Part shown: piece by piece, positions 44,124-52,805 of the stretch | Layout: each line of letters begins with the position of its first letter | Position numbering within the stretch: the stretch's first letter is position 1 | Source: Acetobacteraceae bacterium | GTDB lineage: Bacteria > Pseudomonadota > Alphaproteobacteria > Acetobacterales > Acetobacteraceae | Assembly: GCA_024280945.1 (NCBI GenBank) | Contig: JAMXLO010000053.1 | Span: 43,456 to 107,455 of the forward strand | Length of the DNA stretch: 64,000 nucleotides | Direction of reading: 5' to 3' | Made by a program: the position numbers and the translations under genes | Notes under the pieces: generated by a model | The model's input: only the letters and a program-made list of their open reading frames with translations | Database searches by the model: none | Told to the model about the DNA's origin: nothing

Positions 44124-44249
44124 TCAGAGCACATCATCGTTGGCGCTTTCCTGATCATCGATGACGCCACTGCTCGGAGCTATGAATGCGCAACCCACTA
44201 CCGCGAGGCCGATCGCTGCAAGAGCTATCAACAACGTGCTGATGATCAT
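44124..44249 (-). CDS. Small single-pass membrane protein
   Basis: A 41-residue frame starting ATG 44249 after a GGGGGC ribosome-like site. Residues 1-24 (IISTLLIALAAIGLAVVGCA) would form a single membrane helix, followed by an acidic tail, GVIDDQESANDDV. It resembles the tiny protein at 41887 in layout, but not clearly in sequence. It lies in the 358-base gap before the Crp-type gene, which otherwise shows nothing. Confidence 0.4.
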   Translation of the reverse strand: MIISTLLIALAAIGLAVVGCAFIAPSSGVIDDQESANDDVL

Positions 44250-44405
44250 GGCCGCCCCCTTCGGCTCCTGAATGCGTCGTTGTCGGCTGGCGGCGCTTGG
44301 CGCGGCCAATTCAACTCGGCCGCAATGCGCCGGTGGTCAGACTGACAGAGTCAGACCTCGCCCAGAGTGAATCAATTCACGCCGCGATGCGGATTTTTTG
44401 CGCGG

Positions 44406-45176
44406 CTATGCTGGTTCGCTGAGGTGCACATAGTTGCGCAGAGCAACCACATCGCACAGGGTTACCGCACTGCCGGAAAGCTCCACCCATCCCATTTCCC
44501 GCCACGCCCGCAGGTGCTTGTTGATGCTCTCGCGCGTCAGCCCGGTCATGGCGCCCAACTCACGCTGCGACAGGCGAAAGCCGATATGGATCCTGCTTTC
44601 CACGCGTTCGGAGGCCAACTCCGCCAGGTGCAGCAGTGCCTTTGCCAGTCGCACCGGAGCCGGCAGCGACACTGCATCCATGCCACGTGCGGTGACGGCC
44701 GACAAACGATCGCTGAGCATCCGAATGGCCGCAAACATCGCCTCCGGCGAACGCGCAAGGGCGTGGCGGAACGCGCTACCGTCGATCGCCAGAATTCGGC
44801 ACGCGGTCAAGGTTGTCGCATCAGCGCGTCGCGCAGCATCGGTGAGTATGGCGATTTCGCCGAACAGCGTGCCGGGTCCGGCAATCTCCAGCACCACCTC
44901 CCGATCATTCAGGGCTGTGCTGGACAGCTTGACGAAGCCCTGCAGGACCAGCGCGACGATCCGGCCTGGGTCGCCGCAGCGAAACAGCACGCGATGCCGA
45001 GGCAACGTTCGGACAGTCGATTGCCGCAGCAGCGCCAGCAGGTCGCGCTCGGCCAGCAGACTAAGCACGCTATCGGGCTTGATGAGGCGCCGAATACCAG
45101 CGATTCGCTCGTCATTGCTGCAAGAGGCCACGCATCCGTTGCCGGATGCGGTACAGTCGGCGACCACGCTGCCCAT
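44406..45176 (-). CDS. Crp/Fnr-family transcriptional regulator
   Basis: A 256-residue regulator with an N-terminal cyclic-nucleotide-binding-like beta-roll (residues about 40-150; FRCGDPGRIVALVLQGFVKLSS, GPGTLFGEIAILTDAARRADA) and a C-terminal winged helix whose recognition segment is GLTRESINKHLRAW. R and E in TRES match the residues CRP uses to read TGTGA, with K where CRP has the second arginine. Several cysteines near the N-terminus (DCTASGNGCVASC) are FNR-like, but the spacing is unusual. A perfect TGTGA-N6-TCACA site lies 59 nt upstream, suggesting self-regulation. Confidence 0.88.
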   Translation of the reverse strand: MGSVVADCTASGNGCVASCSNDERIAGIRRLIKPDSVLSLLAERDLLALLRQSTVRTLPRHRVLFRCGDPGRIVALVLQGFVKLSSTALNDREVVLEIAGPGTLFGEIAILTDAARRADATTLTACRILAIDGSAFRHALARSPEAMFAAIRMLSDRLSAVTARGMDAVSLPAPVRLAKALLHLAELASERVESRIHIGFRLSQRELGAMTGLTRESINKHLRAWREMGWVELSGSAVTLCDVVALRNYVHLSEPA

Positions 45177-45234
45177 ACGCGGTACTCCCCTGGGCCGGCT
45201 AGCGTGGGGTATCGGCTATGACGTGCCCGTTGTC

Positions 45235-45250
45235 TGTGAGGTAGATCACA
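45235..45250. promoter_or_regulatory. CRP-type binding site
   Basis: TGTGAGGTAGATCACA is an exact match to TGTGA-N6-TCACA. It lies between the Crp-family gene, whose start is 59 nt away, and the end of the DUF72 gene. It is the natural target for a Crp-family dimer and probably mediates autoregulation. Confidence 0.65.
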
Positions 45251-45257
45251 GCTTTGC

Positions 45258-46049
45258 TCAGGACAGCTGCGCCATCAGTGCCATCGCGGCGGCCGGCGCC
45301 TTCGGCTTGAAGCCATTGATCATGTAGATGAAGACGTCCCGTGAGGCAGGTGGCTTGGGCTCCGCCGGCGCAACCAGCGGCAGGTCCCGCGGCGATTTCC
45401 CCTTGGCCCAGGATTGCGCCCGCTTTGCCCAGGCGCCGAGAGCGTCCGCCGAATAGCCGGACGCTTCCTGTTCGGACGCACGTTGCAGCCTTGCATAGAC
45501 GAATGGTGCGGTAGGATCATACAGGCAGGGGTAGCTGTCGTGGTCGGCGAACACGACGCCTACGCCATAGCTGCGCAGCAAGCCGATGAACTCAGGGCAG
45601 GCGAAGCTGGGATGCCGCACCTCGACGACGTGGCGCAGCTTCTGTCCATCCGCCTCAGGCGGCAACAGCTTCAGGAAGGCCTCGAAATCCTCCGGGTCGA
45701 ATCGCTTGGTCGGCAGCATCTGCCAGTTGATCGGTCCGAGCTTCTCCTTGAGCAACAACAAGCCGCTGGAGACGAAGCGCTCCACCGACGGCCCCGCCTC
45801 GGCCAGCGCCCGGCGGTTCGTGGTGAAGCGTGATCCCTTCAGCGAGAACACGAAGCCGTCGGGCGTCTCCTCGTACCAGCGGGCGAAGCTCTCGGGCTTC
45901 TGGGTGCCGTAGTACGTGCCGTTGATCTCGATCGATGTCAGATGCTGGCTGGCATATTCCAGCTCGCGCTTCCTCGCCAGACCCGCGGGATAGAAGGTCC
46001 CGCGCCATGGCTCGAAGGTCCAGCCACCAACGCCGATGTGGATGCTCAC
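45258..46049 (-). CDS. DUF72 (YecE-like) TIM-barrel protein
   Basis: A 263-residue protein of the DUF72 family, widespread and uncharacterised. Family blocks are clear: HIGVGGWTFEPWRGTFYPAGL at the start, ASQHLTSIEINGTYYGTQKPESFARWYEETP, VVEVRHPSF and YARLQ. GTG 46049 overlaps the previous gene's TGA by 4 nt, so it is co-translated with a luciferase-like oxidoreductase. The TIM-barrel shape suggests an enzyme, perhaps nuclease- or epimerase-like. Confidence 0.87.
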   Translation of the reverse strand: MSIHIGVGGWTFEPWRGTFYPAGLARKRELEYASQHLTSIEINGTYYGTQKPESFARWYEETPDGFVFSLKGSRFTTNRRALAEAGPSVERFVSSGLLLLKEKLGPINWQMLPTKRFDPEDFEAFLKLLPPEADGQKLRHVVEVRHPSFACPEFIGLLRSYGVGVVFADHDSYPCLYDPTAPFVYARLQRASEQEASGYSADALGAWAKRAQSWAKGKSPRDLPLVAPAEPKPPASRDVFIYMINGFKPKAPAAAMALMAQLS

Positions 46050-46897
46050 GCCGCAACCGCGCGCATCAACGGCGCCCAGCGATCGAGGATCGGCAGGATC
46101 GCGTCCCGCTTCGCCGCGGGAAGGCTGATGACCACACGCGCGATGCCGAGATCGCGGTACTGTTTCAGCCGCTCCAGGTCTTCCCCGACGCGGAACAGCG
46201 TAACCGGCAACGCTGCGGGATCGCGGCCCGCTTCGCGCGCCAGGCTGTGGAACGCCGGCAATGTCTCGGCGATGTCGCCATGCCGCGTTGCACCGGCGCC
46301 GGGAATCCACCCTTCGCCGTATCGCACAGCGCGCCGCGCGCCGTAGGGGAAAGCGCCACCAACGATGATCGGCATCGGCTTCTGCACTGGCTTGGGCCAG
46401 GTCTGCATCGGCGCGAAATCGACGAACTCGCCGTGGTATTCGGCTGTGTCCTGCGACCAGATCAGCTTCATCGCCTCGATGCGCTCGCGCGACAACTTAT
46501 GACGGCTTTCGAAGTTGGTGCCGTGGTGCTCCATCTCCTCCTTGTTCCAGCCATTGCCAACACCGAACAGGAAACGGCCGTTCGACAGCTGATCGAGCGA
46601 AGCGGCCAGCTTGGCGGTCTGGATCGGATCACGCTGATTGATCAGACAGACGCCGGTGCCGACTTTCAGCGTCTTCGTGGCGACAGCTGCCGCGGTCAGC
46701 ACCAGGAATGGGTCCATGATGTCGTAGTAGGGCCGTGGCAGTTCTGGGCCGCCGGGGAACTGCTTGGTACGCACCAGCGGGATATGCGAATGCTCGGGCA
46801 CCCAGAGCGATTCGAAGCCGCGCTGCTCCAGCAACGGGCCGAGTTCCATCGGCGTCATCGAGGCATCGGTAAAGAACATCGCGGCACCGAAATGCAT
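46046..46897 (-). CDS. Luciferase-like (LLM) oxidoreductase
   Basis: A 283-residue TIM-barrel oxidoreductase of the luciferase-like superfamily, using F420 or FMN. ESLWVPEHSHIP, KVGTGVCLINQRDPIQTAK, SNGRFLFGVGNGWNKEEMEHHG and PIIVGGAFPYGARRAVRYGEGW are typical. Its stop overlaps the DUF72 start, so the two form one unit. Neighbours do not reveal the substrate. Confidence 0.86.
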   Translation of the reverse strand: MHFGAAMFFTDASMTPMELGPLLEQRGFESLWVPEHSHIPLVRTKQFPGGPELPRPYYDIMDPFLVLTAAAVATKTLKVGTGVCLINQRDPIQTAKLAASLDQLSNGRFLFGVGNGWNKEEMEHHGTNFESRHKLSRERIEAMKLIWSQDTAEYHGEFVDFAPMQTWPKPVQKPMPIIVGGAFPYGARRAVRYGEGWIPGAGATRHGDIAETLPAFHSLAREAGRDPAALPVTLFRVGEDLERLKQYRDLGIARVVISLPAAKRDAILPILDRWAPLMRAVAA

Positions 46898-46913
46898 GGC
46901 CCCCTCCCCCTAA

Positions 46914-46936
46914 CCCCCTCCCGCAAGGGGAGGGGG
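46914..46936. repeat. G/C-tract hairpin
   Basis: CCCCCTCCC and GGGAGGGGG form a 9-bp stem between the glnS stop and the LLM gene, preceded by another C-tract. It could attenuate read-through from glnS, though no T-run follows on the minus strand. Confidence 0.45.
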
Positions 46937-46946
46937 ATTTCAGATG

Positions 46947-48641
46947 TTATCCGCGGGTCTGTACTCTGGCCCAGGTGTCGCGCAGGCCGACGGTACGGTT
47001 GAACACTGGCTTGCCGGGTGTCGAGTCGGGATCGGCAGAGAAATAACCGATGCGTTCGAACTGCACTGCTTCGCCGATCGGTGTGGCTGCGAGCGCTGGT
47101 TCCACCAGACAGTCGTGCAGCACCTCCAGCGAATTCGGGTTGAGGTCGGCCATCAGATCGCCATCCGCACCCGGGTCGGGCCGCGTGAACAGATGATTGT
47201 ACAGCCGCACCTCGGCCTTGATTGCATCAGCGGCGGCGACCCAGTGCAGCGTCGCCTGCACCCTGCGACCGTCCGGTGGTGCGTTGCCGCCGCGCGTGGC
47301 GGGGTCATACGTGCAGCGCAATTCAACAACCTCGCCTGCGGCATTCTTCACGGCCTCGCGGCAGGTGATGAAGTAGCCATAACGCAGGCGCACCTCGCGA
47401 CCGGGTCCGAGACGGAAGAACTTCTTTGGTGGGTTCTCCATGAAGTCGTCGCGCTCGATGTAGAGTTCGCGGCCAAATGTGATAGGACGCGTGCCGGCCG
47501 ACGGATCTTCCGGGTTGTTGATCGCCTCCAAGGTCTCGGTGCGGCCTTCTGACCAATTCTCGACGACCACCTTCAGCGGGCGCAGCACGGCCATGCGTCG
47601 GAGTGCCGTGCGGTTGAGCAGTTCGCGGATCGAGTATTCGAACGACGCGTACTCGGAGACGCTGTTCGATTTGGTGATGCCGCTGCGGCGGACGAAGTCG
47701 CGCAGCGCGGCGGCCGGAATGCCGCGCCGGCGGACGCCGGCCAGCGTCGGCATGCGCGGGTCGTCCCAGCCGCTGACACGGCCTTCGTGCACCAGACGGG
47801 TCAGGAAGCGCTTCGACATCACCATGTAGGCGATGTTGAGCCGCGCGAACTCATACTGATGCGGGTGCGCAGGCACCGGCAGGTTCTCGATGAGCCAGTC
47901 GTACAGCGGTCGGTGGTCTTCGAACTCCAACGTACAGAGGGAGTGTGTCACACCCTCGATCGCGTCCGACTGCCCGTGCGCGTAGTCGTAAGTCGGATAG
48001 ACGCACCAGGCATTGCCCGTGCGCGGATGCTCCGCATGCAGGATGCGGTACAGCACCGGATCGCGCAGGTTCATGTTGGGCGACGCCATGTCGATCTTGG
48101 CGCGCAGCACGCGCGCGCCATTGGGGAACTCGCCGGCGCGCATGCGGCGGAACAGGTCCAGGTTCTCCTCCACCGACCGATAGCGATACGGGCTGTTCTG
48201 TCCCGGCTCGGTCAGCGTGCCGCGCTGGCTGCGCATCTGGTCGGGCGGCGTGTCGTCCACATACGCCTTGCCCTCGCGGATCAGGTACTCCGCCCACTCA
48301 TAGAGCTGCTCGAAATAGTCCGACGCGTGATAGAGATGCTCACCCCAGTCGAAGCCCAGCCAGTGGACGTCGCGCTTGATCGCGTCGATGAATTCCTGTT
48401 CTTCCTTCGTCGGATTGGTATCGTCGAAGCGCAGATGGCAGCGGCCGCGGTATTCCTCGGCGACGCCAAAGTTGAGACAGATCGCCTTGGCATGGCCGAT
48501 ATGCAGGTAGCCATTCGGCTCCGGCGGAAATCGGGTCACCACCGTCGTCACACGTCCGGTGTCGACATCATCCTGAATGATGTCGCGGATAAAGTCGCGG
48601 CCGGCCTCGGTCGTTGTGGTGTCGGTTGCTGACATAGACAT
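46947..48641 (-). CDS. glnS: Glutaminyl-tRNA synthetase
   Basis: A 564-residue class I synthetase that charges tRNA-Gln. The HIGH motif is in [16 protein letters not shown] (residues 47-50) and the KMSKS-type motif is VMSKR. GlnRS/GluRS landmarks such as [15 protein letters not shown] and [23 protein letters not shown] are present. The C-terminal anticodon-binding beta-barrels are complete. Many alphaproteobacteria make Gln-tRNA through GatCAB, so a GlnRS here may reflect transfer or reliance on direct charging. An alternative start is at 48635. Confidence 0.94.
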   Translation of the reverse strand: MSMSATDTTTTEAGRDFIRDIIQDDVDTGRVTTVVTRFPPEPNGYLHIGHAKAICLNFGVAEEYRGRCHLRFDDTNPTKEEQEFIDAIKRDVHWLGFDWGEHLYHASDYFEQLYEWAEYLIREGKAYVDDTPPDQMRSQRGTLTEPGQNSPYRYRSVEENLDLFRRMRAGEFPNGARVLRAKIDMASPNMNLRDPVLYRILHAEHPRTGNAWCVYPTYDYAHGQSDAIEGVTHSLCTLEFEDHRPLYDWLIENLPVPAHPHQYEFARLNIAYMVMSKRFLTRLVHEGRVSGWDDPRMPTLAGVRRRGIPAAALRDFVRRSGITKSNSVSEYASFEYSIRELLNRTALRRMAVLRPLKVVVENWSEGRTETLEAINNPEDPSAGTRPITFGRELYIERDDFMENPPKKFFRLGPGREVRLRYGYFITCREAVKNAAGEVVELRCTYDPATRGGNAPPDGRRVQATLHWVAAADAIKAEVRLYNHLFTRPDPGADGDLMADLNPNSLEVLHDCLVEPALAATPIGEAVQFERIGYFSADPDSTPGKPVFNRTVGLRDTWARVQTRG

Positions 48642-48650
48642 GCCTCAGAC

Positions 48651-48753
48651 TGTCATTGCGAGCGGAGCGAAGCAATCTCGGAGTTGGTGCACAGCCTCCA
48701 ACGAGGTTGCTTCCCGGATCAGGTCCGGGACCGCTACGCTCCTCGCAATGACA
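48651..48753. repeat. Dispersed inverted-repeat element, copy 2
   Basis: A 103-bp element with perfect end arms TGTCATTGCGAG and CTCGCAATGACA. Inner halves include GCGAAGCAATC and GGTTGCTTC, and its centre contains CCCGGATCAGGTCCGGG. It is related to copy 1 at 26657-26753. The stop codon and last residues of the neighbouring LLM gene are inside it. Confidence 0.75.
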
Positions 48754-49915
48754 ATCCGGTTAACGCGGTATCCGGAAACTCTTCTTTCAGCCGCGGATAT
48801 AGCTCGCGCGCGAAGGTGCGGATGCCAAGCACCGTGTCGTCATGCTCCAGGAATCCGGCCTGGCCCATGATCAACAGATGCCCGAAGCCGCCGACATGGT
48901 CGTACAGCCGCTTCATCTGCCGATACACCTGATCGGGCGTTCCGGCGAACATGATGCCGGCCTCGATCGCGCCTTCCACACTGGCCGACTTGCGAAATGC
49001 GCTCAGCGGGTGCTCGGCGCCGCGCAGCATGGCCACGTTCGCCTGCACGGGCACATAGCCTGGCGGATTGGCGAAGTGCGGCGGCACCTTGTTGGAGGTG
49101 ATGTACCATAGCAGCTTCTCTGCACCGGCGCGTGCGTCCGCCTCGTTCGGCGCGGTGTAGACCATGGCGGCGTAGGCCAGGCGATGCGCCGGCACATCCT
49201 GGCCGCGGCCGGCCTCGCGCCAGCCGCGACGATACGCGTCGTAGATCGCCCGAGTACCGTCGAAACCGGTGAGGAACGTCGCCTGCACGAAACCGCGCGC
49301 ACCGACATGCGCCGCACCGCCAGGACTGGTGGTGCTGATCCAGATCGGCGGATGCGGTTGCTGATAGCAGCGCGGCCAGATGTTCACCGCACGGTAATGG
49401 AAGAAGCGGCCTTCATGGCTGAACGGCCCGTCATGCGTGGTCCATGCCTTGATGATCAGGTCCAGCGCTTCCCACTCACGCTCGTTCATGCGCACCGGGT
49501 TGCTGTTGGCCGGCAACACTTCGTACGGCACGCCGCGCACGAAGCCAGCCTCCAGGCGCCCACGCGACAGTACATCGACCATCGCCATTTCTTCTGCCAC
49601 ACGTACCGGCTGACGACGATTGGCGATCGGGTTGCCCAGGATCAGCAGTCGCGCCTTCTTGGACAGGCGCGCAAGTGCCGCGAGCACCAGAGGTGCGGCG
49701 GGATCGACGCAGGTCGCTGTCTGATGATGCTCGTTGAGCATGATCTCCATGCCCTCGTCTTCCGCGATCAGCCACTCGTCGAGGAAGCGGTCGTACAGCG
49801 CCGCACCCTTCTCCGGATCGTAGTGCCGGTTCGGCAGGCTGACCCGGATCGACGGGTACTCGTCGGCCGGCGGCAAGTAGGGATACGCGTTCTCGCTGAA
49901 ATGCCAGGCCTTCAT
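48734..49915 (-). CDS. Luciferase-like (LLM) flavin oxidoreductase, long form
   Basis: A 393-residue luciferase-like monooxygenase family protein. Visible blocks: EGMEIMLNEHHQTATC, LGNPIANRRQPVRVAEEMAMVD, SRGRLEAGFVRGVP, PIWISTTSPGG and GTPDQVYRQMKRLYD. Its last residues (GLSLRGA) and TAG stop come from the dispersed repeat at 48651, so the original C-terminus may have been replaced. ATG 49915 overlaps the upstream hydrolase stop by 4 nt (ATGA). Together they may oxidise and then cleave a shared substrate. Confidence 0.88.
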   Translation of the reverse strand: MKAWHFSENAYPYLPPADEYPSIRVSLPNRHYDPEKGAALYDRFLDEWLIAEDEGMEIMLNEHHQTATCVDPAAPLVLAALARLSKKARLLILGNPIANRRQPVRVAEEMAMVDVLSRGRLEAGFVRGVPYEVLPANSNPVRMNEREWEALDLIIKAWTTHDGPFSHEGRFFHYRAVNIWPRCYQQPHPPIWISTTSPGGAAHVGARGFVQATFLTGFDGTRAIYDAYRRGWREAGRGQDVPAHRLAYAAMVYTAPNEADARAGAEKLLWYITSNKVPPHFANPPGYVPVQANVAMLRGAEHPLSAFRKSASVEGAIEAGIMFAGTPDQVYRQMKRLYDHVGGFGHLLIMGQAGFLEHDDTVLGIRTFARELYPRLKEEFPDTALTGLSLRGA

Positions 49916-50691
49916 CGTGCCGCCTCCAGGAACTGCAGCACCGTGCGCCCGAATGCCTCTGGTTGTTCCAGATGCGGCGAGTGACCGGCGGCGTGCATCG
50001 TCTCGACCCGCGCGTTCGGGAGCAGGCCGGCGTATGCCGCGATATAGTCGGCTGGCACCAGGCCGTCGCTCTCGCCGCGCAGGAACAATGTCGGCGCGGT
50101 CACGCGGTGCAGACGGCGGCGGAGCTTCGGATTGTGCATATACGGTTCCCACACCAGCAACGCGGTCGTCTCGCGATTGCGCACGCGGATCGCCAGCTCC
50201 TCGTCGCTCAGCCGGGACGGATCGACCTGCATCTGCACCGGATCGTGGTACGAGATGCGTTCCAACTCATCGGCTGGCATCGCGTAGATGTCGGGGATGT
50301 CGAGCCGGTCGGGCGGTCCAACCTTGACGCCCTCCGGCGCCACCAACACCAGCTTGCGCACGCGCTCCGGCGCCTTGGTCGCAAGCTCGGCGGCGATCCA
50401 GCCGCCGATCGAGCAGCCGATGATATCAGCCTGACGCAGTCCGAGCCTGTCCATGAGCGCGAGATGAACGTAGGCAACGTCGTCACAGGAATCGAGCCAG
50501 TCGGGCAGGCTCGATCGTCCGAACCCCGGATGCGACGGTGCAATGAGGCGGTGTCTGGCTGACAGCAGGGCAACGAACGGCTGGTCAGGCGAGAAACCAC
50601 CGCCGTTGTGCAGGAACAGGATCGGTGGGCCTTCGCCAGCCTCGAACAGCTCGAGCTCCACGCCGGCAATCGCAAGGACCTGGCGTTGCAA
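49912..50691 (-). CDS. Alpha/beta hydrolase
   Basis: A 259-residue alpha/beta-hydrolase-fold enzyme. The oxyanion motif HNGGG is near residue 28, the nucleophile elbow is IGCSIGGWIA, the acid lies in LRGESDGLVP, and the histidine in AAGHSPHLEQPE. It resembles meta-cleavage-product and epoxide hydrolases, but no substrate is fixed. It is the first gene of a two-gene unit with the LLM oxidoreductase. Confidence 0.88.
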   Translation of the reverse strand: MQRQVLAIAGVELELFEAGEGPPILFLHNGGGFSPDQPFVALLSARHRLIAPSHPGFGRSSLPDWLDSCDDVAYVHLALMDRLGLRQADIIGCSIGGWIAAELATKAPERVRKLVLVAPEGVKVGPPDRLDIPDIYAMPADELERISYHDPVQMQVDPSRLSDEELAIRVRNRETTALLVWEPYMHNPKLRRRLHRVTAPTLFLRGESDGLVPADYIAAYAGLLPNARVETMHAAGHSPHLEQPEAFGRTVLQFLEAAR

Positions 50692-50838
50692 GGACTATCC
50701 TCCTGGTGTTGGGCGGAAGGCTAGCCCCGATCGGCGTTGGGGTCACGCGGTACGCACCTCGGGCCGTCAGCTTACGCCGATCGCGGTGGCCTGCGCGCGG
50801 AGCCTGTCGTCAGCGGTCCGGTCCCGGTCATCTTCGTT

Positions 50839-52530
50839 TCAGCCGATACGTCGGCGTGTCATCAGCGACTGGTCCTCGTCGTCCTGACGGATGCGACTCG
50901 GCAACAGCTCTCCGATATTTTCCAGCACAGGATAGGCCGCGGCAGCAACAAGGTGCGTATTGACGTTCTTGAGATCGCGCAGGGCGTCGAGATGCATGGT
51001 GCTGGTTTCTGCGGTATCGAGGCGCCCTGCGCGCAGGCGCGCAAAGTGGGCGCTTGTCGCATCGGCCTCGAGCTTGCGGAAAACTTCCTTCTCCGCCGCG
51101 AGAAGGCGGGCCGCGCGCTCATCGCCAGACATGAACAGCGATGCCGCCAGCCGCGCATTGGTTTGCAGGCGCTCGATCATAGTGAGCAACTCCGCCTGGC
51201 CAGCCTTGGAGAAGCTGACGCCACGTTTGACCCTTCTACTTGCGATCGCCAGCAGGTTTCTCACCACTATATCGCCCGCGTGCTCCATATTGAGAGCAAA
51301 CGCCAAGATCTCTCGCACGCGGCGATGATCGGCATCGCTCAACGCGTCCGGATCGATGGACGTGACATAGACTTTGATTGCGGTGTTGAGTCTGTCGAGC
51401 ACATCATCCAGGCGCTTGGTCTCGGCTATCTGGCGCCGGTCGCCTTTGGCAAAAGCGTCCCGAAGCCCCGAGAACATCGTGTCGAGGACATCGGCCAAAC
51501 GCAGAGCCTCGCGCGCTGCCCCGCCTAGGGCAACGATCGGCGTCTCGCGCGCCGAGGAATCCAGATAGATCGGCCGTCCAGGGTCCGCCTGATTGACCTG
51601 GCTCGGCAGCATACGGCGCAACAAGGCCGCGTAGGGCCGCAGGAGAGGAAAGAAAACCAGCACCAGCAGAAGATTGAACGCGGTGTGAAAATCGGCCACT
51701 GCCCGTGCATTGTCCGGCTCGAGCACCACCATGACCCGGCTGATTGGCGGAAGCGCCGCAAGGACGATCACGATGCCGATCGCGCGGTTCAACAGATTGC
51801 CGACCGGCAATCGCCTGGCGGCCGGATCGTCGCCGGTCGCCCCCTCGAGCACCGGATTTATCGCCGTGCCGAGATTGGCGCCTAGAACGAGGGCAAACGC
51901 GGCTTCCGGCGGGACGGTCCCCTTCGCAGCAAATGACATGACGAGCAGCACGACCGCCACACTGGAGTGGGCTGCCCAGGTGAGGCCAGCGGCCAGAATG
52001 ACGTCGAGAACAGGCTGGGTTGCAACGGCGCCAAGCAAGAGGCGCAGGCTCGGCACGTCTTCGTAGGGGGTGAGTAGATCGAGGAAATTTTGCAAAGCCA
52101 TCAGCATCAGGCCGAGCCCGATGAGCACCCGGCCGAAATCACGGGGCGACGCCGAAGCGCGGCGGAACATCAGCACGCCGATCAAGATCAACGCCGGCGC
52201 TATCTCCGCCACGTTGAATGACAGGACCTGAACGATCAGTGTGGTGCCGACATTGGCGCCGAGCATCACGGCAAGTGCCGGCACCAGGTCAACCAGGCCC
52301 CCGGCGGCGAACCCCGTGACCATCAGCCCGGTTGCAGTGCTGCTTTGCAGCAGCGCGGTGACCCCGATGCCCGCAAGAAACGCCTTGAAGCGGCTTCGAA
52401 GAGCATGGCTCAGAAAACTGCGCAGCTTGGCGCCAAAGGCACGCTGCACACCGCTCTGCACCATATGGACGCCCCACAGAAGCAGGGCGACAGACCCGGC
52501 GAGCTTCAGCAAGGTGAGAGGAAAATCCAT
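50839..52530 (-). CDS. Na/Pi-cotransporter family protein with PhoU-like tail
   Basis: A 563-residue protein. Residues 1-310 hold eight or more membrane segments of the NptA/YjbB type with the repeated QSS motif (ALLQSSTATGLM, then a weaker AAHSSVAVVLL). Residues about 340-563 form a soluble helical domain like PhoU (LNMEHAGDIVVRNLL, LDALRDLKNVNTHL). The fold combines sodium/phosphate transport with a regulatory tail. ATG 52530 has a GTGAGG ribosome-like site; GTG 52545 is the alternative. No pst genes are nearby. Confidence 0.88.
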   Translation of the reverse strand: MDFPLTLLKLAGSVALLLWGVHMVQSGVQRAFGAKLRSFLSHALRSRFKAFLAGIGVTALLQSSTATGLMVTGFAAGGLVDLVPALAVMLGANVGTTLIVQVLSFNVAEIAPALILIGVLMFRRASASPRDFGRVLIGLGLMLMALQNFLDLLTPYEDVPSLRLLLGAVATQPVLDVILAAGLTWAAHSSVAVVLLVMSFAAKGTVPPEAAFALVLGANLGTAINPVLEGATGDDPAARRLPVGNLLNRAIGIVIVLAALPPISRVMVVLEPDNARAVADFHTAFNLLLVLVFFPLLRPYAALLRRMLPSQVNQADPGRPIYLDSSARETPIVALGGAAREALRLADVLDTMFSGLRDAFAKGDRRQIAETKRLDDVLDRLNTAIKVYVTSIDPDALSDADHRRVREILAFALNMEHAGDIVVRNLLAIASRRVKRGVSFSKAGQAELLTMIERLQTNARLAASLFMSGDERAARLLAAEKEVFRKLEADATSAHFARLRAGRLDTAETSTMHLDALRDLKNVNTHLVAAAAYPVLENIGELLPSRIRQDDEDQSLMTRRRIG

Positions 52531-52805
52531 CAGCGACCTCACCAACCGTTCAAGGCGCCGTTATCGGGCACCGTCGGCGAATTCACACCCCGGACCCTCC
52601 AGCGCGAGGCCCAGGCACTCAATGCAATATCGCGTCAGACCGACCGGAACGAAAGCACGACGGAGCAATCACGCAGAAGTCAGGAGCTGCCGACAACACC
52701 GGGCATTCATCTAGCAGTCTAGACAAGTCCGGTTTTCTTCCATCTTCCCCTCGCACAACGATGTCCGATATTGGGCGGCACGTTGGGTATTTGAGGGGTC
52801 CGTCG

